DNA from: Pholiota molesta
Lineage: Eukaryota; Basidiomycota; Agaricomycetes; Agaricales; Strophariaceae
Direction of reading: 5' to 3'
Length of the DNA stretch: 58,687 bases
Assembly: GCA_014925825.1 (NCBI GenBank)
Contig: JACGCK010000253.1
Location: forward strand, 1 to 58,687
In this document: in pieces, positions 44,643 to 55,671 of the stretch
How positions within the stretch are numbered: the stretch's first letter is position 1
How the letters are laid out: the number at the start of each line of letters is the position of its first letter
The notes under the pieces: model-generated
What the model was told of the DNA's origin: nothing
What the model saw: the letters and a program-made list of their open reading frames with translations, nothing else
The model's database searches: none
Program-made: the position numbers and the translations under genes

Positions 44643-47477
44643 ATGGCATCCAAAGAACTCAAAACATATACGCGCGAGGAAGTTGCAAAGGTGTTCACAG
44701 TCCCTATCTCACGTCGAAATAGTGTAACTAACCAAGTTGCACTGTTGCATTTAGCACAATAAAGATGGCGATCTTGTAAGAACTCTCATGGCTTGTCATA
44801 CCTGGGCCCGCAATTGACGAGTTTTTCTCTACTAGTGGATCGTTATTGATGCTAAAGTCTATGACATCACAAGATTCAAGAATCTGCATCCCGGAGGTGC
44901 CTCTGTTCTCTTAGACGAGGAAATTGGTCAGTGGAGGGAATCAAGAGTGAACATGTTGTTTTGACCTTTCTTTCCTTGTAGCTGGTCAAGATGCTACTGA
45001 AGCCTTCTACGGCTTACACAGGCACGATATTATCGTTAAACCTCAATACGCCCGCCTCCAGATTGGCATCATTGAGGGAGAGCAGTCTGTTATTGAAGGC
45101 CGAATTGTCGGCGAACTGAGCAAGGTTCCGTATGGCGAACCAACCTGGTTGACCCAAGGATACCATAGTCCTTACTATACTGAGGTAAAGTATCTCTGGA
45201 CCAAAGACTCAACAGCTACTAACCGCTAGGATAAAGAATCATCGGGCGTTTCAAAAAGCAATACGCAAGTTCATGGACGAAGTTGTTACTCCCGATGCTC
45301 TGGTTTGTTATGGCCTTCATATGAATTGTCCGACCATGTGCTCATATACCCTGTAGGCTCGTGAAGAAGATGGAAAACCACCCAGCAAGAGCGTTATTGA
45401 AGCTATGGCGTGCGTTCCAATTAGTTTGGAGTTTTGTTACAAACAATTTATCAAAACCTCTCGGTTGTAGCAAAGTCAACTTACATGCCATGCGCATGGG
45501 CCCCGGAAAACATTTAAAGGGTTGGTTCGGCCAACACTATCCTAATGACCTATTGTTCTCATATTACCCTAGGGCTCGAGCTGATGGGAGGAATTGTGAA
45601 ACCTGAGCAGGTCAGTCTTAAACTTTTTCTTTCTCATGGATCAGAGCCACTCATCTGTTCATTATTCGCAGTTCGATTATTTCCATGAGGTCTGAAAGTC
45701 TTTTGCCTTCTCTCAAACTTGTGTTCACCAATCATAATGATAGCTTATCATCACTCAAGAATTTGCTCGGACTGGAAGGCGCGGTTACGGTGACGGTACG
45801 CAATCAACACTGACTATAACATATTACTGCTAACACCCTTCGAGGTTTAATGGCTGGTTCCGTCATTGGACTCCCTCCCGTGCTGAACTTTGGAAGTCCC
45901 GATATCAAAGCAAAGGTTGTGCCAGAAGTTCTATCTGGACAAAAACCCATCTGCTTGGCCATTTCCGAGGCTTTCGCTGGCAGTGATGTTTCGGGTTTGA
46001 AGACATTTGCCAAAAAGACCGAAGACGGCAAACATTGGATTATCAATGGAACTAAAAAATGGATCACCAATGGAACGTGAGTGTCGATGTCTTCTCACAT
46101 GAATAATGCTTACTGATTTGCCACAGTTTCGCACATTAGTCAGTTTCATTTCGTCCCATTTTTTGTTGATTCCTGACATTGGCACCTCAATAGCTTCACA
46201 GTCGGCTGCAAGACAGAGGTATGGCTGCTTTCATGACTTATTTTATAATATACTTACAAAAGGGACAGGATGGATTCACTGTCATTCTTGTTGAACGGGG
46301 AGAAGGCGTCGAGACAAAGGCGATCAAGACTAGCTATGTGAGTGAACCTAACATAAAATTCGCTACCATACTTATGTTTTCCTCAGTCGCCCACTGCAGG
46401 AACAGCTTTCGTCACATTTGACAATGTAAAAGTTCCTATTGAAAATACCCTCGGTCCTGAAGGTTCCGGAATCTTCGTGATGCTGAGGCAAGTGTCTCTT
46501 ATTTAATACACAGTTTGTACAGTTTTCTAAAATAAATTTACAGCAACTTCAATCACGAACGTTGGGTAATGATCTGTTCATCCGCACGTTCGCAACGTTT
46601 TATCGTAGAAGAATGCCTGAAGTATGACAGGATGTTCCTAAAGACCTTATACATACATCTGATCATCCATCTAGGTGGACCACTCAGCGCAAAGCCTTCG
46701 GCAAGCCCCTCCACTCCCAGGCAGTCATTCGAAGCAAACTCGCTTCAATGATCGCCCGTGTTGAGAGCGTACAAAGTTGGCTTGAGAATCTTACTTACCA
46801 GATGAACAATATGGTCAGACTCCTTCTTTAGAACCCCAAAATTTTGACTCACACTTCCTTATTTATAGTCATATAAGGAGCAAGCTTCCAAGCTGGCTGG
46901 GTAAGTTATGACTGGGCGTTTTCGAGGACCAGCTGTTAATCGCCCTATCGCTAGACCACTTGGAATCCTAAAGATGCAAGCAACGCGATCGGCTCAGCTC
47001 ACAGCAACAGATGCTGTTCAGGTGTGTGCCAAGATTAATATGGCTAGGTTCTGCTAATTTGACCTGTCAATCAGATCTTCGGAGGTCGCGGTATCACTAA
47101 AACTGGTATGTCGCAAGAAGCTATCTTCCATTTGAACTCTACTGACCCAACATACAGGAATGGGCGAATATATCGAACATGTTTGTAATTTGATTGACAT
47201 AGCACTACCGTTTTATTGACCTCTATCATTGCCATAGTATCATCGTACCGTTCCGTTCGATGCGTGAGTTTTTTCTTCCATAGTTTCGCCACTATGTGCT
47301 TCCATTTGCTTACGCATAATCATCTCTTTCTAGCATTTTGGGAGGAGGTTTGTTCACATCAATCAAGGAATATATCATACCACTAATAAGAACTTTTTTT
47401 TTTTAGCGGAAGATGTTCTTGGAGACCTCGGAGTGAGGCAGGCTGTCCGCGGCATGCCAAAGAATGTCAGGATGTAG
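44643..47477 (+). CDS. ACAD-4: cytochrome b5-acyl-CoA dehydrogenase fusion (beta type)
   Basis: Starts MASKELKTYTREEVAK. b5 domain: WIVIDAKVYDITRF, NLHPGGASVLLDEEI and GQDATEAFYGLHRHDI. ACAD domain: LSKVPYGEPTWLTQGYHSPY, KVNLHAMRMGPGKHLKG, VIGLPPVLNFGSPDIKAKVV, PICLAISEAFAGSDVSG, WIINGTKKWITNGT, VILVERGEGVETKAIKTSYS, FVMLSNFNHERWVMICSSAR, QIFGGRGITKTGMGEYIEHY, EDVLGDLGVRQAVRGMPKNV, ending RM. Nearest to ACAD-2 (shared SKVPYGEPTWL, KAKVVPEVLSG, WVMxCxSAR). It has no intron before KKWITNG. The usual FADYF reads FAHYF, from an exon at about 46128-46139. Frame intact with canonical introns. Confidence 0.95.
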
Positions 47478-47624
47478 ATCTTGAGCCAACACATACCTCA
47501 TGTACACTGCATACTTGTAATATTTATGCATATCTCAATTTAATGTCCATTGAATTCACTGTTCAGTGTCGTGATTCGTCAAATATCAGCATTAATGTCA
47601 TGCAAGATCTGTCCCATATGCGCG

Positions 47625-48667
47625 CTATCTAAATTGTTTCTGTCGTTCCTCCCGAGTGCTTCCCCTGAGGCCAACGTTGGTAACAGTCGAGGCGGGACCT
47701 GATGGCTTCCATCCGAACCATTGCATCACGACATTCTTCGCGAAAATCTCCCCAAAGCCGAGCATGACACCGTTCACGAATGGCAGGAACAAGTTTACCG
47801 CAAGGGCCGAGAATAAAGCTGTCACCCGCGTCCGTGTAGAAAGAGAAGAATCGAAGATGGCCAATGTCACGGAACCAGGGACTTGCTGCGGAGTTGGTTG
47901 GGGTTGCGATGGCGGGGTTTCGTTATGCTCTGGGAACGACATTGACGGGTAGGATGAAGTGACTGAGGGCACATCTTCCCACTTTTGGGATTCGTTTGTA
48001 GCAGTTTCGAGATGAGAGTCTGTCCCGGGGAGATCAGCGGAAAGATTTTCGTGTGTAGGGGTAGAAATAGACTGAGAAAAAAAATTAGCAAATTGGAGAC
48101 ATATCGGACACTGTAAAAGTGAGAAGAGACTGACTTGTTCAGAAACTTCTGTCTCGACATGCTCGAATATTCGCGAAGAGCTCTCAGCCGTTGTCGTGGT
48201 GGCAATCTCTTCAACACTTTCCCAAAGTTCCGATTTTGCGTCTGGAAAAGACGCAGCTGGTTCATCAACGATACCATCTGCTTTGCGTTTTGCTGCTTCT
48301 TCGCGTTCAATGGCGCGAATGGCTTCCCATTTCAAACGTTCCTTTTCGGCCTTTTCACGCGCTTCAGCAGACTGAGCACGCCAACTTTGGACCTGAGCTT
48401 CGTACTCTGCTTTCCAAGAATCTTCCACTGGAGCGCTCTCAGTGGGGGGCTGCGACGGCGCTTCAGGTTGCGTAGTCGTTGCACTGGCGCTTGCGATGGT
48501 TTCTTGCTGAGAGCGCACGATCTCAGGTTGCAAAGCTTCGCGTGGAGGAGGCTCCGAAAACGCTTGATCAAGAGCAGACTAATGCAATGGTGGTTAAGAG
48601 ATAAATGTATTGGATAGACCGCATAACCTACCTCAAGGAGATCGAAAGCGTTGGAGGAACTATCCAT
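47625..48667 (-). CDS. MIM1/TOM13-domain mitochondrial outer-membrane protein with long N-terminus
   Basis: MIM1 inserts single-pass alpha-helical proteins into the mitochondrial outer membrane and helps TOM assembly. The C-terminal domain has RVTALFSALA, VNLFLPFVNGVMLGFGEIFA (the membrane segment with the conserved G-F-G-E) and WFGWKPSGPASTVTNVGLRG. The N-terminal about 220 residues are charged, Glu/Ala/Lys-rich and probably coiled coil (EYEAQVQSWRAQSAEAREKA, ERLKWEAIRAIEREEAAKRK). Exons: MDSSSNAFDLLE, then an intron 48632-48582, then the main exon, an intron about 48132-48074 and the last exon. Frame intact. The family is usually about 100 residues, so this long form is unusual. Convergent with ACAD-4 (147 bases). 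Confidence 0.8.
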
Positions 48668-48893
48668 AGTTAGAAATTAGAATATTGACAGTCGGAGTCG
48701 TTCGGGCGTTATGCCACCAATGAGCTTGTCACATGTAACAATGATGGCGTGATGGGAACTCCTGAACTTACTTGCCTATTTGGGACTTGGAAGATAGGAT
48801 GACTTGACTCTGCCATCTGGACGGTCGACGACAAGGTATATAATGTACTTATGAGTCAAGTAAGCGGTAAAACTGATGGGTCAAACTCATACG
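48668..48893. other. Intergenic region
   Basis: Upstream of the MIM1-domain gene. No gene recognised. Confidence 0.4.
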
Positions 48894-49836
48894 ATGGGCG
48901 GTGATGGAGGACCCATTAAACCAAGACCGTCTGATGAGGGCTATGGCCGCCTTGCATTATCGCATCTTGAGATAGATCTTTCGGAATTCCCATACTCAAT
49001 CAATTACTACGCAAAGGTCACCGGTCAAGCCTGAGAGGTCAGTTTTGTCAGCTTAACGACCATCTGTATTAATGAAGCATGTTACTTTCTCAAATTTGTT
49101 TGGCGCATTTGTTGAAGTTTCGACTATGTACAACAGATGTACACTTATCTCAAGCATTAGTATATAATCATTGGTGTAAATCGTAATGATATACAGGATA
49201 CCACCTATCGCAACGGGTATATCCTGTCATCAAGACTCCTGCATTGTACTATTATCTTCAGATTCATCTTTTCTTGCCAATGTGACCTATATTCTCCGCC
49301 GCATCAGTGGCGTCAAGAAGACGTGCATGGTATCTGCCCTTCTAACAAGTTTTTCTTAATATTCGTATAATTTTATCTCAGGTTCTTTGATTCGTCGTAA
49401 GTTTCCGCATAGCCCTTTTTATTCTGCCCGGAAAGGCGGAACACTTTCTTCAGACAAGTTCTACTTAGCCCACTAGACTTTAATTCCGGTCCAAGTCGTC
49501 TCAATCGGCGTATGGGTTCAGAATATCCACCTCACGGTATAAAACCTTGTGGGCTGGGCATGCTTCTCAGCACCTCTTCTATAGGTATTTTTTGACATAT
49601 CCCTCCATTTGACATACGTCAAGACGTATCGTAGAATACTAGTAAGGTACTCAATGGAAGTATCTTGGGTAGGTCCTTGCAATTGAACTAATGTATGATC
49701 AATGTATTATATCTGACTTGCTAACCGGCAGGGAATACTTTTAGAAATGCCACCAGCTATCCTAAGGATACATGTGAAGATACCATTAAAAGATGCACAG
49801 GATGAGTATGCACCTAGTCTAAGATTTGAAGAATAA
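48894..49836 (+). CDS. Unrecognised multi-exon gene candidate
   Basis: Tentative. An ATG at 48894 opens MGGDGGPIKPRPSDEGYGRL and runs to YYAK, where a GT follows. A middle frame around 49200-49325 reads CIVLLSSDSSFLANVTYIL, RRISGVKKTCM. The last part spans about 49590-49836: FFDISLHLTYVKTYRRILVR, YSMEVSW, intron 49672-49731, GILLEMPPAILRIHVKIPLK, DAQDEYAPSLRFEE-stop. The pieces look like coding sequence (good donor and acceptor sites, balanced composition), but I recognise no family and the joins are not proven. Confidence 0.28.
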
Positions 49837-49892
49837 ACATCAAGGCAATGTATATCATTTAAAGCTTCCTAAGAAAGGTATTCGGACCCAAG

Positions 49893-50410
49893 TCAATGTT
49901 CCACATAACCACTTTGTATTTTTAAAGGATGTTCTGAGGCCGTGGACAGGATTGTAAGATGGGTTTGAATCAAAAAGGGTGTGTTAAAATAATAAAACGG
50001 AGCAATGGAAAGACTGGCCTAAAGTATAAGATAATTTATATTTTGTTGGGCAATGACTGATGCTACTTACCTGAGAAGTACTGATCAGGACAGCTGATCC
50101 AATTTCTAGGGCTATAGAAGAAAACCAGAAGTACTTCGAAATAAGCGATGGGTCCCCAAGGCCAGGAGGAGCATCAGATTTTCGGTATTGTGGCACACGA
50201 ATAGGGCATTGTTTCCCGGAATTACCGTCCGTCGATGGTGTACGGAATAGGCAAGTATGGCCCTACATTAGATAGTTTGATGACATGGCCTTAGAAGGCA
50301 ACTCGGTTCCAATCGAGATCACCGCCTTTGATTTTTATACTTTCCATCCCAAGTAATAGATTGGCTGTGTCACAGGCCAGAATACCCTGAGGTACCTTCC
50401 GACGAGGCAT
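49893..50410 (-). CDS. Unrecognised three-exon gene candidate
   Basis: Tentative. Exon 1 from an ATG at 50410 reads MPRRKVPQGILACDTANLLL and GMESIKIKGGDLDWNR. A 40-base intron (about 50303-50264) follows, then GHTCLFRTPSTDGNSGKQCP, IRVPQYRKSDAPPGLGDPSL, ISKYFWFSSIALEIGSAVLI, STSQ with a strong donor CAG/GTAAGT. The last exon after 50020 reads ASLSIAPFYYFNTPFLIQTH, LTILSTASEHPLKIQSGYVE, H-stop. About 155 residues. Two strong splice signals and a continuous frame favour a real gene, but no domain is recognised. Convergent with the candidate at 48894-49836. Confidence 0.32.
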
Positions 50411-51476
50411 AATTATCCGTGAAGGTCTACGGCGACGTCGTGACTTATGTGCCGGCTGAGATCAAAGTATATCACTGATGCTTTTTGCTGGCATGTTATC
50501 GATCTTGGACGTCTGGACCTTACATCCAGATGGTACTTGATAACGCAGCTAGTTGAACTCAGGGCAAAGATTCCCTCATGCCCGATGTCCTGTCCGTATA
50601 CCGTATCGCGTGACATTCAACGTCGTTCTGTCGCCTCTGGCGTCACTCCGTCAAAAGCTATATTATAGTCAGCAGTCCCCTCTGATGATTTCCTATCTCC
50701 CATCTCATTTCCATCATACATTACCTTTCCAAATACCTTTGTATTTACCGATCATCCCCTTGCCATCGTCATGTGCAGAGACGAAGTGTAATATTATCAT
50801 CACTTTATGTCTTTCCTATTGCTTATCTTCGAATTGGTTATAGATATGGAGACTATTATCGTCCGTGTCAAGTGCGTTCCTTCAACACATATCTCGTCAT
50901 ACCGTGGAACTCAGATCTCTTTCAGCACTTCGTGAAATCATACTATTCGGGCGAAAGAATTGACTGTTTGGACCAATTTTGTGGCTTGAGCTCTGCTCAT
51001 ATACACAAGGCTCCCAATTGCCCCTGCCCAGGGTACATTCGACCTTGCAAGATTCGCGCCTAAACTGATAAACCCGATTGCAGATACTTACAGACGAACG
51101 CCGCATTCAGAGCATGTTCCATACCAAATGCGATCAGTGTAAAGGGGCAGATCCATTAACGTACGCCGGCCCGGTCGATGAAGTGGTCGTTCACACTTTG
51201 AAGCTTTTATATGTATTCTATAATGGAAAGATCGTCATTCAATACGTCAGTATATGTAACGTACGTTTCAATACATCTGATATTGTAAACTTATATTTCT
51301 GAATGAATGTGCAAGGCAAGGTCATAGCTGAATAACGTCATAATCAGCGTTCAGATTAATTTTGCGATCGGTGATCTGGACCAATGATCATAAATAGGGA
51401 CCTCACCTTCCTTCCTTGCTCGTCAAGACGGCAGGATATGATATCAACTTGGAAAGAGATGTGTTCGCCAGCTTCG
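50411..51476. other. Unassigned region
   Basis: About 1.07 kb with several overlapping short frames, for example one around 50847-51120 containing LPIAPAQGTFDLARFAPKL. Nothing here could be built into a supported gene. Confidence 0.35.
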
Positions 51477-53087
51477 TCAAGTTAGAAACGCTTTCCCCCT
51501 CGTTTGATCGGTTGCCTCGTGCTCTTTTGATTCCTTGTGATGACGTTCGGCTTTCTTGCGGTCGCTTTCGCTATCGTCATCACTGGAGACTGGTGTGGAA
51601 GGTTTTATCTTTTTGGTTGGTCTCCGGGGGAATCAGAATCAGATGATGCTTTAGTCGCTGTATGAGTAGGTGGCGGAGGCGTATGTAGCCGGAGAGGCTG
51701 CTGTAATTGTGCGCCTTCTACGGCCTTTGAAGGCCCAGCAGAATTGGCACGAGACGCTGCTTTGGGTTTATTCACCGGTTCGTCATCTTCAGATTCGGAT
51801 TCGGATTCGGTCACTGACTCGGGGTCGATAGGTTGGGCCTTGCGCTAGGCTCGCGGTTTACTGCGTTTGAAGCGATAGGAGGCTTCTAACAGCAGTACAT
51901 CAAGACCCAGCAATCACCAAAAGCTATTGAGAGGATAAATATGGACATACGGGGAATTATCGTACTTGTCGGTACCTCTTGCTGATTTCGCGGAGAGATG
52001 TCTTTCACTTTTACTTCTTTTACTTCAAGTAGAGGCTTCTCAGCCTCTGATATCACGCGGGCTAGAAAAGGATCGAACGACTATACTTATAGAGCAAGAG
52101 AGAATGCCCATAAAAGCACATTGTAGACTCACGAAGATCGGCGGTGAAGTTAAACATCGCTGTCATCCGGCTGATGGCAGTGGCTAGGCGAGGTTTTGAT
52201 AAAGCATTCTTGATATGGGTATCGACCGTTCGTCTAGCTGTTCGACCAAGTTTGTCTAACGACTGCAGATATTTCGGAGTTGTGTCAATTGATTACATTA
52301 TGAGTCCCCTCGGCACGGACTCTTGTATTTACCTTTTCGACATCTGTATCTGTCATCTCGCTGATGGGTTCCGCCGCTGCGAATGTCAGGTGGTTGAGAC
52401 TAATAAGCGGGAAGAGAAGGTGCTTGGATATAACTTCAGAAGAGCTTTGGTAGCCAATAAAACAGGTTTCCCATCTCCATTGAAAGCTTCGCATTCTAGC
52501 TCGATGCAAAGGTCCTATGCAAGGTGAGCTGGTAACCAAATACTGGAAATATTGGCAAACGAACAGAATACTTGGACTCAACAACTTCGAAAGATAGCTC
52601 GGCGAAGCCACCTATTGTATGGGCGTCAGAAAGTAGTTCAAAAATACTTTCTCTCCAGCGGTCTTCGTTTTCCGAATTTGTAAACTGTTCTGGTGAGCGT
52701 TGATTAGACAAGCGCCAGCGTCTGGCTAGGAGTTTATCATTCAAAACTGTATCTCAAGCTCAGGATCAGATGATAATATTGTAGGATACAGGACTCGAAC
52801 CTTCCACCCATACTTTCTTTGTATCCGTGACCATAATCACACATGACAGATCTGCTAACGAAGAATAGAATTTCTGCGAATAACGCGCATGGATAATATC
52901 AGTATGTCACTCATCGCGCATTATGAGTAAGACGAACCAAAAGGTATGGAGTAGATGACCCGCATCAACTTTAGCTAACCATTCTTTGGTTAGCAGACGC
53001 TTAGCATGTTCCTAGATAAATCTATGATGAGTCGGAATTGCTCCTCGGTTAGGATATGCCTCTCGGAACCTCAGTGAGCTGTTCCAT
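51477..53087 (-). CDS. Probable XLF/Nej1 non-homologous end-joining factor
   Basis: XLF-type proteins dimerise and bridge XRCC4-ligase IV at DNA double-strand breaks. Spliced exons give MEQLTE, EHAKRLLTKEWLAKVDAG, FYSSLADLSCVIMVTDTKKV, WVEVLNDKLLARRW, RESIFELLSDAHTIGGFAEL, SFEVVESK, LECEAFNGDGKPVLLATKAL, EPISEMTDTDVEK and SLDKLGRTARRTVDTHIKN. This is the beta-sheet head (with the xxWx and Leu-rich helix pattern), followed by a helical stalk. The tail is Ser/Glu/Lys-rich (VTESESESEDDEP, PLRLHTPPPPTH). Identity rests on this pattern, not on a search. One base appears lost near 51622 (A run); without correction the frame stops at 51605, with it at 51477. Another frame change lies near 51835. No canonical Ku-binding C-terminus was seen. 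Confidence 0.62.
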
Positions 53088-53657
53088 AATCTAGAGTGCA
53101 CGATATGTATCGAAAGATCTTGGTTGTGTGAAATTTATCACGAATGGATCGTTTATGGCTCTTCAAGTGCACTGCTCCTTTCCAATGTCTGCACCGTGAT
53201 TAGAAATGGCACGATGAGGATCCACGTTCTTCGGTAAGGTGTTATTCAAGTATTCAGTGCCTTCTATTGGTAGCGATATCACGAGGATTGCGAGATTGAC
53301 GGAGGTGAATTCAAGGCAAGATGAAAGCGCGCCTCAAGCTCGTGTTCAATGGCAAGATCGTGTTCGGCCAGTCCCGAACGGTGACTGGTGACCAGTAGTC
53401 ACATTGTCACATTGATCAATTCGTCATTTTGGGGAACTTGAAGGGCTGCACCTTGCTACACCCATCCTTGAATCTCGTCTCCGTTATCATCCTGTTACGA
53501 ATATTCCCATCCTTTCATGAGCAGATGGCATCGCTCATGAAGCTGCATTCGATTCACCGAGATGTATGATTGTCAATGATTCCTCCCGCAGCTGCGGTCT
53601 GATTTTGGTTTCCTCTGTCGCAGAATTATTTCTAGGGTCAAGGAAAATTCACAGCCT
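53088..53657. other. Divergent intergenic region
   Basis: 570 bases between the XLF-like gene and the FHA/G-patch gene, holding both promoters and possibly the true first exon of the latter. No gene recognised. Confidence 0.4.
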
Positions 53658-54842
53658 ATGATGGATAATCTAGAAGAAGGCAATCGTCCAAGATCAATCT
53701 CTTGTGGTTCAGGTGATTTCTATGACCAGAACTGGAATGGCCTGGGACGACTCTGGGGGTCCTTCACAGAACTACTTGAGATCAGGGCAACCTGTCTTCC
53801 GCTTTGTTGTTCTGCGCTCTTCTATTTTGCCCAAGAAGCAGAAGATTGCGGTGGTTGATGCGTACCCGGAAGTTCAGATAGGCCGAGATATCCAGCCTGA
53901 AGGGTCGACCACACCTCGTATTCGTTTAAAGGAAATGGAGGTGTCGAAATTTCATGCCACGGCGTACTGGGATGGTGCTCGAAAGGAATGGAATCTTGTC
54001 GATATGGGATCAATGCATGGGACTTACCTTCGTTCGGACCCGTAACATCTGACTCGACGACGTCTGGCACACGACTCTCCCAGGCGCGGGCTGCCAGTAT
54101 GCCCCGACGATTACGACACTCTGACCAAATGACTGTGGGGGTACAACCTTCGAAGTCCACATTCACGATAACCAAAGACCATGTCAACACTGCACTATTT
54201 TTGGAGAGGGAAGAAATTCCCTTGTTTCCGCCTCCCAAGAAGACCGCTATAAGCGTACGAGAGATGTCGCTGAATAGATTTCGGCACTTCTGCCTCATCG
54301 AATTCGTTAGCTGTGGACAGAAATCCAAAAAGGGCGCTGAACACACTCAAGCGCAGTCTCCTGACTCGCCACGACGCGTCACAGCACTCTTCTGCACCAA
54401 ATTCTCCGGTATCTGTCGAAAAACAGCCTGAATATGTTGACAGGGCTGCGCGTCGCCGCCTTCTCCATCCAGCTTCGCGCCCAGATACTCCCGGAGTGGC
54501 AGTATACATCCACTGGCCTCGCGGCACACTCCACCTTCGTTGCTACTGAACCACCAGTGCCCAAACCAGCTGTTTCTGCTCCACCGGCGCCATTGCCTTC
54601 GACAAATATCGGACACCGTTTACTTTTACAGCAAGGATGGGCTCCTGGGAGTGCCCTTGGAGTCTCTATTGATCCCACAGAAGGTCGTGTGGGATTAATT
54701 GATCCACTCGAAGTAAAATCTAGCCAAATCGAGCAGGACTAGGAATGAAGCCTCCACCCGCGCAGCCGAGCTCGATGCTCCGACACCTCAGCTCAGTTGG
54801 AAAGAGAAAGAAAAGTTCAAGCGATTCAATGCATTGCGATAA
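53658..54842 (+). CDS. FHA and G-patch domain protein (AGGF1-like), frame broken several times
   Basis: FHA domains bind phosphothreonine, and G-patch domains activate DEAH RNA helicases. Together they suggest an RNA-processing factor. FHA: FRFVVLRSSILPKKQKIAVV, DAYPEVQIGRDIQPEG, EVSKFHATAYWDGARKEWNL, VDMGSMHGTYLRS, then SDQMTVGGTTFEVHIH. Middle: LLTRHDASQHSSAPNSPVSV and YVDRAARRRLLHPASRPDTP. G-patch: NIGHRLLLQQGWAPGSALG, then NRAGLGMK and a charged tail (APTPQLSWKEKEKFKRFNAL). Four or more one-base frame changes are needed (near 54048, 54160, 54285, 54510 and 54727); each domain is otherwise intact. The start is uncertain, with 53658 the first usable ATG. The end assumes the tail belongs to this gene. 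Confidence 0.82.
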
Positions 54843-55671
54843 ATTGGTTTCAATGTGCTTGGTCGGTCGATCGCTCTCAGCAAGAGACTGCATATTTGCA
54901 GTAGAAAGCTCACTACGCCGCATCCCATATTCTTCGCCACTCAATATGGCACTCCATCGAGCCCGCACTCGACATTCGTTATGCCACAGCTATATCTCCT
55001 CCGAAGTGTGGTGGAGCTGTTAGAGTCATGTTCCCTTCGATGATGGCTATCTCTTGCAACAAAATTGTAGACGCTTGCCAGCTTGAATGATAGACTTACG
55101 CGTTAGTAACAACTGTCAATCAGATAGACTGGGATGACGGACCACTGTCGCGTTTTTTATTGCTGGCGGACTATTCCTAAGCACAAGCACCATACTTCAT
55201 GTCTCAGTGTGAGCACGAGTACTGATATTCGGTCTAGATGGAGATTTTCCTTCACGTTACACATATGACTTGATACAATAATTTCTAGAATTTGTTTTCG
55301 AACCAAGACTTGTGTACCTTTTACATACGCATATGTTCGAATACAATGGATGGATGGGTTATTGTAGTGTGCGTGAGAACTCGCCTGTCAGTGAAACGCG
55401 TCGCGTCTTGGCGCGTTATTTGGCTGTGGTTGTGTTTGCACGTGAGGGTGGGTTCAAGCTGGTCTGGTTGGAGTTCGAGCCTGGCTGACGATTGACCTTG
55501 ACCTGACCAGCAGTCCAAGCTCAAATCCCTCCTTCTCTTTCTTTTCTTTCTTGCCAGGGCCTACTCTTCCTCTTCCAGATCTGCTTCAATCGACTTCCAG
55601 CACTGACTCACTTCATCGCGCCCATTCCATCAAAACTTCTTATTTCAACCTCCACTTCAACCACCTTCGAC
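54843..55671. other. Intergenic region
   Basis: About 830 bases, including the cyclin promoter and its pyrimidine-rich leader (55525-55670). A short frame near 54900-55042 has no recognised domain. Confidence 0.4.

Noticed and set aside
52770..52800. tRNA T-arm-like string GGTTCGAGTCC on the minus strand
   Set aside because: The flanking stem does not pair and no anticodon or acceptor arm is present. It lies inside an intron of the XLF-like gene.
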